A stretch of 5,136 nt of DNA from Verrucomicrobiia bacterium. GTDB taxonomy: Bacteria > Verrucomicrobiota > Verrucomicrobiia > CAIQCK01. The stretch covers positions 1-5,136 of the forward strand of contig JAOACV010000241.1 in assembly GCA_026417675.1 (NCBI GenBank), given 5' to 3'. Made by a program: the position numbers and the translations under genes. Position 1 is the first letter of the stretch. The number at the start of each line of letters is the position of its first letter. The notes under the pieces are model-generated. The model worked only from the letters and a program-made list of their open reading frames with translations, was not told where the DNA came from and did not search any database. Positions 1 to 5,136 of the stretch are shown piece after piece.

Positions 1-1006
1 GCCGCACGATCGGCTCGCCGAGCACGATCAGTCCAACCGTTGCCGGCACGGTGATGACCAGCAGGAACCGCAGCGCGCGGCCAACTTCGGCGCGGAACTC
101 GGCCATCGCCCCGCGCGCGACGATGGCCGAAAGGGTCGGCAGCATGTAGGTGGCCAGCGAGACCCCGAACACGCCCTGGGGAAGTTCCATCAGCCGGTCG
201 GCGTAGTTGAGCGCCGCGGGCACGTAGTCGCCGACCCAAAAGCCGAGCGTCCGCCCGACGATCACGTTGATTTGGTAAGCGATAACGCCGATCACGCCCG
301 GCCCGATCAGCCTGGCCACTTGGCCCACTGTTTCGTCCCGCCAATCGAGTTTCCAACAGGGGCGCCAGCCTTCGCGCCAAACCTGTGGGAGCTGATAGGC
401 GAGTTGCACGACGCCCCCGAGCAACACGCCGACGCCGAGGCCGAAGACCTGCGTTTTCAGTTCGGTCCCGAAATACGGGCAGATCAGAAAGACCGAGCTG
501 ATGAGGACGATGTTCAGCAGCACAGGCGAGAACGCGGGCACGAAGAAGTGGCGCAGGGCGTTCAGCACGCCCATCGCCAGCGCGGCGAGACAGACAAAAA
601 TCATGTAGGGGAACATCAGCGCGGTCAGTTGGAGGATCAGCCGCTGGTTCTGGCTCGGATTGGCGATAGCCAGCGCGCCCAGCAATGAACCGACGACGAC
701 GAGCGTGATGCCCGCCAGGACCATCAGCAGAGCCGTGCCCACGGCGTTGGCGGCGCGCCATGCGGCGTCCTTGCCCTCCTTCTGGAGCCGTTCGGTGAAC
801 ACGGGCACGAACGCCGCGCTCAACGCGCCCTCGCCGAGAAGCCGCCGGAAGAGGTTGGGAATCGTGAACGCGTAAAAGAACGCCGAGGCGACCAATCCCT
901 GGCCCATGAAGCTTGCATAGACCATCTCGCGCGCCAGCCCCAGCACGCGGCTGGTCATCGTGGCGGCGCCCAGCGCGGAGGTGGACTTGACCATCGAAAA
1001 GCTCAT
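1..1006 (-). CDS. murJ: Lipid II flippase MurJ (MviN family), C-terminus cut by the left edge
   Basis: MurJ flips lipid-linked peptidoglycan precursor (lipid II) across the inner membrane and is a MOP-superfamily multi-pass protein. I translated the minus strand from the ATG at 1006-1004 and found 335 codons with no stop before the edge; the family is usually about 510-530 residues, so roughly one third is missing. Diagnostic stretches are SRVLGLAR (19-26), IPNLFRRLLGEGALSAAFVP (49-68), PAFSPVLLN (157-165) and ADRLMELPQGVFGVSLAT (269-286). Arginines matching the functionally important E. coli R18, R24, R52 and R270 are seen at 20, 26, 54 and 271. The position matching E. coli Asp39 is Ser41. 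Hydrophobic segments alternate throughout, as expected. AGGA at 1019-1016, nine bases before the ATG, supports this start. The upstream spacer is a heptamer repeat, so promoter placement is unclear. Confidence 0.95.
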   Translation of the reverse strand, partial: MSFSMVKSTSALGAATMTSRVLGLAREMVYASFMGQGLVASAFFYAFTIPNLFRRLLGEGALSAAFVPVFTERLQKEGKDAAWRAANAVGTALLMVLAGITLVVVGSLLGALAIANPSQNQRLILQLTALMFPYMIFVCLAALAMGVLNALRHFFVPAFSPVLLNIVLISSVFLICPYFGTELKTQVFGLGVGVLLGGVVQLAYQLPQVWREGWRPCWKLDWRDETVGQVARLIGPGVIGVIAYQINVIVGRTLGFWVGDYVPAALNYADRLMELPQGVFGVSLATYMLPTLSAIVARGAMAEFRAEVGRALRFLLVITVPATVGLIVLGEPIVR

Positions 1007-1015
1007 GGGGCGCGA

Positions 1016-1019
1016 TCCT
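1016..1019 (-). promoter_or_regulatory. Ribosome binding site of murJ
   Basis: Reading the minus strand, AGGA lies nine bases before the murJ ATG. It is the only reasonable Shine-Dalgarno-like sequence before any of the three visible start codons, and it favours the ATG at 1006 over the in-frame ATG four codons later at 994. Confidence 0.5.
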
Positions 1020-1023
1020 GTGT

Positions 1024-1117
1024 CCGTGATTCGTGACTTGTAATCCGTAACTCGTGACTTGTGCCCCGTGATACGCTCCGAATCACGAATTGCGAGTCAC
1101 GGATCACGAATCACGAG
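1024..1117. repeat. Heptamer-phased imperfect inverted repeat between helicase and murJ
   Basis: The left arm (1024-1072) is seven consecutive 7-bp units of the form YCGTGAY or its variants, for example CCGTGAT at 1024 and TCGTGAC at 1031 and 1052. A spacer at 1073-1082 follows. The right arm (1083-1117) is five consecutive 7-bp units of the complementary form TCACGAA/TCACGAG at 1083, 1090, 1097, 1104 and 1111. The arms are symmetric about position 1070. CGTGATTCGTGA at 1025-1036 pairs perfectly with 1104-1115, and 25 of 33 positions pair between 1025-1057 and 1083-1115. TCGTGACTTGT occurs twice, at 1031 and 1052, exactly three units apart. The element ends two bases from the helicase stop codon. 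A transcript through it could fold into a long hairpin that acts as a terminator or 3' end stabiliser, but no U-tract is seen. It could equally be a spreading intergenic repeat family. Confidence 0.85.
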
Positions 1118-1119
1118 TC

Positions 1120-2301
<1,182 letters not shown>

Positions 2302-2383
2302 GGCCGGAAAGATAGAGGAAGACCCGCTGCGGGGACAGGAAAAATGCAGAACGTGCACTGAAACTCGAAGCTCGGCATCCAAC

Positions 2384-2407
2384 GCGCCCAAGGGTCTCCC
2401 TGGGCGC
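2384..2407. terminator. GC-rich hairpin downstream of the glycosyltransferase; possible terminator
   Basis: GCGCCCA at 2384-2390 is perfectly complementary to TGGGCGC at 2401-2407, with further GGG/CCC pairing inside the ten-base middle. It lies about 48 bases after the glycosyltransferase stop and about 83 bases before the helicase start. No run of T follows on the minus strand, so it is not a classical intrinsic terminator. It may simply be a stem in the helicase leader. Confidence 0.35.
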
Positions 2408-2454
2408 CGTCGGCACCATCGCCAAGAAGCCGAACCGACCAGACTGACACGCGT

Positions 2455-3867
2455 TCAAACTGAAGCCGCCTGCAGCACCACCCATCGCTGCGACTTCCCG
2501 CCAGCCATTAGGTCGCCGGCGAAGACTTCCCGCATGGCCCATTTGCCCGCGAGCTGCAGTCGGATGGTTTCCTGATAGACCTGCGGCGCGACAACATATT
2601 CGCCGCCGTGTTGCAATGACGCGACTAGGTCGGCCAAGCCGCCGACTTGCGTGACGTTGCCGCGACGACCAACGAAGGCGATCGGCTCGCCGAGATCGCC
2701 GAAGCAAATGATTGGCGCGCCGGGCGGCACCACCCGCAGGACCTCGCGAGCGAACGCCAGTTCAGGTTCCTCCGGCGGCGTGTGGCGCGGCTGGATCAGG
2801 CCGTAGTAGAACGGTCCTGAGACCAGCGAGACGGCCACGAGCGCCTGAGCCGCCCGGAGCAACCATCGTTGTTCCACATGGCGCATCACGGTTTCTATCG
2901 TCGCCAGCGCCAGCAGCGGATAGAGCGGCAACAGGTAGTGCAGGCGTTTCTTCGGAATGCAGCAGAGCACCACAAACATCACAGCGGCCACGCCCAGCGC
3001 CGCCGACCAACCGCGCCGTCGCGCGTCCATCACCACCCACGGCACCAACAGCGTCAGCGGCAACCAGCCAACGGGCAAGACCTTGAAATACCACCAGAAT
3101 GAATGCGAGCCGGTCCCCACCTCGATGTTCAGGTCCGGCTGGAAAACCACGCGGTGCAGATAGGCGCCGCCATCGCGCAGATAGACCGGCACGGCCCACA
3201 ACAACGCGGTCGCCAGCGCAGCGGCCGCAAAGACCGCCCACGCCGCCGCGCCCGGTCGCCGCAGGTCGTCGCGGCGTATCGGCGCGAGGACGCCGAACAA
3301 GACCGGGAACAGAAGTCCCAGCGGTCCCTTGGTCAAGACCGCCAAGCCGCAACCCAGCCCGCCCAGCGTGCACCACGCGAGCGTCCCGCGCGACTGTCGC
3401 ATCGCCCGCACAAGCCCCCAGCATGCGATCAGGAACCCCAGCGCGAAAATCATATCCGGTCGGGCCACGCGGGCCATGCGAGAGAATCCTTGCAAGCCCA
3501 GCACCGCCAGCGCGGCGAAAAGCGCCGTGCGCCGATCCGCCAGCACCAGGCCGATGCCGTAGAGCGCCAGCGCGCTGAGAACCGCCGCAGCAACCGACGG
3601 CAGCCGCGCCAACGCCAGGGAAGGCTCGCCCGCGAGGCGATAGAGCATTGCCACCGCGGCGTGCAGGACGGGAGGTTTGTCGCAATACGGCCGTCCCAAA
3701 AGCGTCGGCACCAGGAAGTCGCCGCTGACTGCCATTTCGCGTGCGATCTCGGCGTGGCGAATCTCGCGGGACGACAAGTCGCGTGTCTGCCCGATGAACG
3801 GCAACAGCGAGGCAAGGCCGATCGCGGCGATCACCAACAGGTCAAGCCACTGAGAACGCGCGGTCAT
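2455..3867 (-). CDS. ArnT/PMT-like membrane glycosyltransferase (GT-C fold, GT83-type)
   Basis: This 470-residue integral membrane protein looks like a GT-C transferase that uses a polyprenyl-phosphate-linked sugar on the outer side of the inner membrane; the acceptor cannot be told from sequence. Family marks: a first hydrophobic segment (about 8-26), then the long first outer loop EIRHAEIAREMAVSGDFLVP (35-54) followed by GRPYCDKPP (58-66), LTKGPLGLLFP (178-188), WWYFKVLPVGWLP (258-270) and KKRLHYLLPLYPLLAL (306-321). About ten to twelve hydrophobic segments end near residue 355; the last 110 residues look soluble. ArnT is nearer 550 residues, so the tail is short. Where ArnT proteins usually have Asp-Glu at the start of the outer loop, this protein has Arg34-Glu35. 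The start is the ATG at 3867; an upstream in-frame TTG at 3888 lies inside the heptamer repeat and is unlikely. No Shine-Dalgarno sequence is seen, and the start codon lies in a small inverted repeat. Confidence 0.88.
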   Translation of the reverse strand: MTARSQWLDLLVIAAIGLASLLPFIGQTRDLSSREIRHAEIAREMAVSGDFLVPTLLGRPYCDKPPVLHAAVAMLYRLAGEPSLALARLPSVAAAVLSALALYGIGLVLADRRTALFAALAVLGLQGFSRMARVARPDMIFALGFLIACWGLVRAMRQSRGTLAWCTLGGLGCGLAVLTKGPLGLLFPVLFGVLAPIRRDDLRRPGAAAWAVFAAAALATALLWAVPVYLRDGGAYLHRVVFQPDLNIEVGTGSHSFWWYFKVLPVGWLPLTLLVPWVVMDARRRGWSAALGVAAVMFVVLCCIPKKRLHYLLPLYPLLALATIETVMRHVEQRWLLRAAQALVAVSLVSGPFYYGLIQPRHTPPEEPELAFAREVLRVVPPGAPIICFGDLGEPIAFVGRRGNVTQVGGLADLVASLQHGGEYVVAPQVYQETIRLQLAGKWAMREVFAGDLMAGGKSQRWVVLQAASV

Positions 3868-3879
3868 GAGAGAATGACC
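3862..3879 (-). promoter_or_regulatory. Start-codon hairpin of the glycosyltransferase
   Basis: On the minus strand GGTCAT, a six-base TCTCTC loop, then ATGACC form a perfect six-base-pair stem whose 3' side is the ATG and second codon of the glycosyltransferase. The 5' side is the last heptamer of the adjoining repeat. In mRNA this would partly hide the start codon. The stem is short, so its effect is an inference. Confidence 0.4.
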
Positions 3880-3987
3880 ACCAACCAATGACCATTCACC
3901 AACAACCCGGCGAGGCTTTCAAACTTCGCTACCGGAGCCTGGGCACTTGGGGATTCCCTGCTCTCTGGCCATTGGGGCCTGGTCATT
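3873..3987. repeat. Second heptamer-phased inverted repeat, between glutamate dehydrogenase and glycosyltransferase
   Basis: The left arm (3873-3907) is five consecutive 7-bp units ending mostly in ACC: AATGACC at 3873 and again at 3887, with variants at 3880, 3894 and 3901. The right arm ends in three phased units in the opposite orientation: GGCCATT (3967), GGGGCCT (3974) and GGTCATT (3981). More degenerate units lie between 3934 and 3962, with small slips in phase. The outer seven bases pair perfectly, and 17 of 22 positions pair between 3873-3894 and 3966-3987. The centre (about 3908-3933) holds a smaller imperfect palindrome, GCGAGG facing CTTCGC. The element occupies nearly the whole 125-bp spacer, from five bases after the dehydrogenase stop to five bases before the glycosyltransferase ATG. 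Its function is unknown; a mobile or slippage-generated intergenic repeat is as likely as a terminator. Confidence 0.75.
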
Positions 3988-3992
3988 TTCTT

Positions 3993-5136
3993 TCAGATCA
4001 TCCGCCGGCTTTTCATGACCTTATAGACGCGCTCGGTGGCCATGGCCACAGCGGCTTCGGTGACGGAGATGTTCTGCTCCTTCGCGCGCTCGACGGCGAG
4101 GGCGAAGTTTTCGCCGATCTTGCGCGTGCAGGTTTCCAGCACCGCCTCGCGGGTCGGCTTGATGGCCGACAGTGAACTGGAATACTCCAACATCGAGGCA
4201 ATCACACCGCCGGCGTTGGCCAGGATGTCGGGCACGACGTGGATGCCGCGCTGCTGGAGGATGTCCATGCCCTCCAACGTGGTCGGCATATTGGCGGCTT
4301 CGACGATCAGCCGCGCCCTGATGCGGCCGGCGTTGTGGCTGTGGATCACATCGCCTGCCGCGGCCGGAATCAGGCAATCTACTTCCAAATCGAAAAGCGC
4401 CTCATTGGTCAGGTTCTCTCCGCCCTTGAAACCGCCGACGGTCTTGTGCTTCGCCTCGTGGGCCAGCAACGCCTCGATGTTCAAACCCTTCGGATTGTAG
4501 GTGCCGCCGAAGAGGTCGGTCACGCCGAGGATCTTCACGCCGGCCTTGCTCAACTCCTGCGCGAGCGGTTTGCCGACGTTGCCAAAGCCCTGGATGGCGA
4601 CAGTGGCGTCGGCCGGATCGAGACCGAGGAACTGTTTGAGCGCGCGCTGCGTGATGAACGAGCAGCCGACGCCGGTGGACTCCTTGCGGCCCGGCAGCCA
4701 GCCCGGCGTGCCCTCTGGTTTGCCGGTGACCGAGGCGGGGTCGAGGGTCTCGTTGAAGATGAAAGCCATCTCGTCCGGGCCGGTGCCCATGTCCGGCGCG
4801 GGCACGTAGAGGTGGCTGTGGAACACGTCGCGGAAGTTCTGCGAGTAGTATTCCACCGCGTCAAGCGAGATGATCTTCTCAAACTCCAAGTCGCGACCGG
4901 GGCCGCGGCCGAACCGCCGATACATGGTCGGCATGTCCACGCGAATGCCCGTCTTGCCGCCGCCGAATTCCACGTCGCACGCGGCGCACTTCAGTGTCAT
5001 AAGCCGGGACAGTTCGATGGTCTCCCAAATGGTGACGTTGGGCGCCAGGCGGATGCCGCCCTTGAACGGCCCGCGCGCATTGTTGTGGAGCGCCAGCACG
5101 CCGACGAAGTTGATGACCTTGCCGAGAATCTTGCAG
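3993..5136 (-). CDS. Glutamate dehydrogenase (Glu/Leu/Phe/Val family), N-terminus cut by the right edge
   Basis: The enzyme interconverts glutamate with 2-oxoglutarate and ammonia using NAD(P). The frame is open from the right edge to the TGA at 3995-3993, giving 380 visible residues; most such enzymes have about 410-450, so only a short N-terminal part is missing. The GTG at 5099 is internal, because family homology continues upstream of it. Counting from that GTG codon as 1, the dimerisation/substrate domain has FKGGIR (12-17), MTLKCA (34-39), EFGGGKTG (44-51) and PAPDMGTG (100-107). These give Lys13, Lys37, Lys49 and Asp103, matching the Clostridium symbiosum set K89, K113, K125 and D165. 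The Rossmann domain follows with GFGNVG (171-176), CLIPAAAGDVI (242-252) and PDILANAGGVIAS (290-302). Lys13 and Ser302 match the residues that hold the glutamate side-chain carboxylate; leucine and phenylalanine dehydrogenases lack them, so glutamate is the likely substrate. Cofactor preference is not clear. Confidence 0.93.
   Translation of the reverse strand, partial: CKILGKVINFVGVLALHNNARGPFKGGIRLAPNVTIWETIELSRLMTLKCAACDVEFGGGKTGIRVDMPTMYRRFGRGPGRDLEFEKIISLDAVEYYSQNFRDVFHSHLYVPAPDMGTGPDEMAFIFNETLDPASVTGKPEGTPGWLPGRKESTGVGCSFITQRALKQFLGLDPADATVAIQGFGNVGKPLAQELSKAGVKILGVTDLFGGTYNPKGLNIEALLAHEAKHKTVGGFKGGENLTNEALFDLEVDCLIPAAAGDVIHSHNAGRIRARLIVEAANMPTTLEGMDILQQRGIHVVPDILANAGGVIASMLEYSSSLSAIKPTREAVLETCTRKIGENFALAVERAKEQNISVTEAAVAMATERVYKVMKSRRMI

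Noticed and set aside
272..688. A plus-strand open frame of 138 codons opposite murJ
   Set aside because: The minus strand here encodes strongly conserved MurJ segments; the plus frame has shadow-type composition.
1024..1117. CRISPR array or integration site as explanation of the repeats
   Set aside because: Units are only 7 bp, contiguous without spacers, and inverted between arms; no cas, integrase or tRNA sequence is nearby.
2323..2333. Palindrome CCCGC-T-GCGGG in the helicase leader
   Set aside because: The one-base centre cannot form a normal RNA loop, and such short GC palindromes are expected by chance at this base composition.
2302..2391. Extended helicase N-terminus starting at TTG 2391
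   Set aside because: The extra 30 residues do not resemble any DEAD-box N-terminus, while the ATG at 2301 gives the family-typical beginning.
3103..3891. A 262-codon open frame on the plus strand opposite the glycosyltransferase
   Set aside because: It is antisense to a gene with clear family motifs, is dominated by Arg, Gln and Ala, has no membrane segment or motif, and runs into the repeat.

Overview
The window is GC-rich bacterial DNA with four protein genes, all on the minus strand. In transcription order (right to left) they are: a glutamate dehydrogenase whose N-terminus lies beyond the right edge, an ArnT/PMT-like membrane glycosyltransferase, a RhlE-type DEAD-box RNA helicase, and the lipid II flippase MurJ, whose C-terminus lies beyond the left edge. 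Every gene is recognisable from conserved motifs. No tRNA, rRNA, CRISPR array, transposase or phage gene is visible. High GC, weak or missing Shine-Dalgarno sequences before two of three visible starts, and the MurJ and GT83-like sequence style suggest a Gram-negative-type bacterium, possibly of the Verrucomicrobiota/PVC group. That placement is an inference from style and is weak.

Layout: murJ (partial) 2-1006; spacer 1007-1119 nearly filled by a heptamer-phased inverted repeat; helicase 1120-2301; spacer 2302-2454 with one GC-rich hairpin; glycosyltransferase 2455-3867; spacer 3868-3992 nearly filled by a second heptamer-phased inverted repeat of different sequence; glutamate dehydrogenase 3993 to the right edge. 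There is no gene-free stretch above about 155 bases.

The genes share a direction, but spacers of 113-153 bp and unrelated functions (nitrogen metabolism, envelope glycosylation, RNA remodelling, peptidoglycan precursor export) argue against one functional operon. MurJ and the glycosyltransferase both handle lipid-linked envelope intermediates, but nothing here ties them to a single pathway.

The coding content is ordinary. The part worth a second look is the pair of intergenic elements at 1024-1117 and 3873-3987. Each is built of degenerate 7-bp units kept largely in phase, in opposite orientation on two arms, giving a long imperfect palindrome. The heptamers differ between the two (TCGTGAT-like versus GGTCATT-like), so the shared property is architecture rather than sequence.
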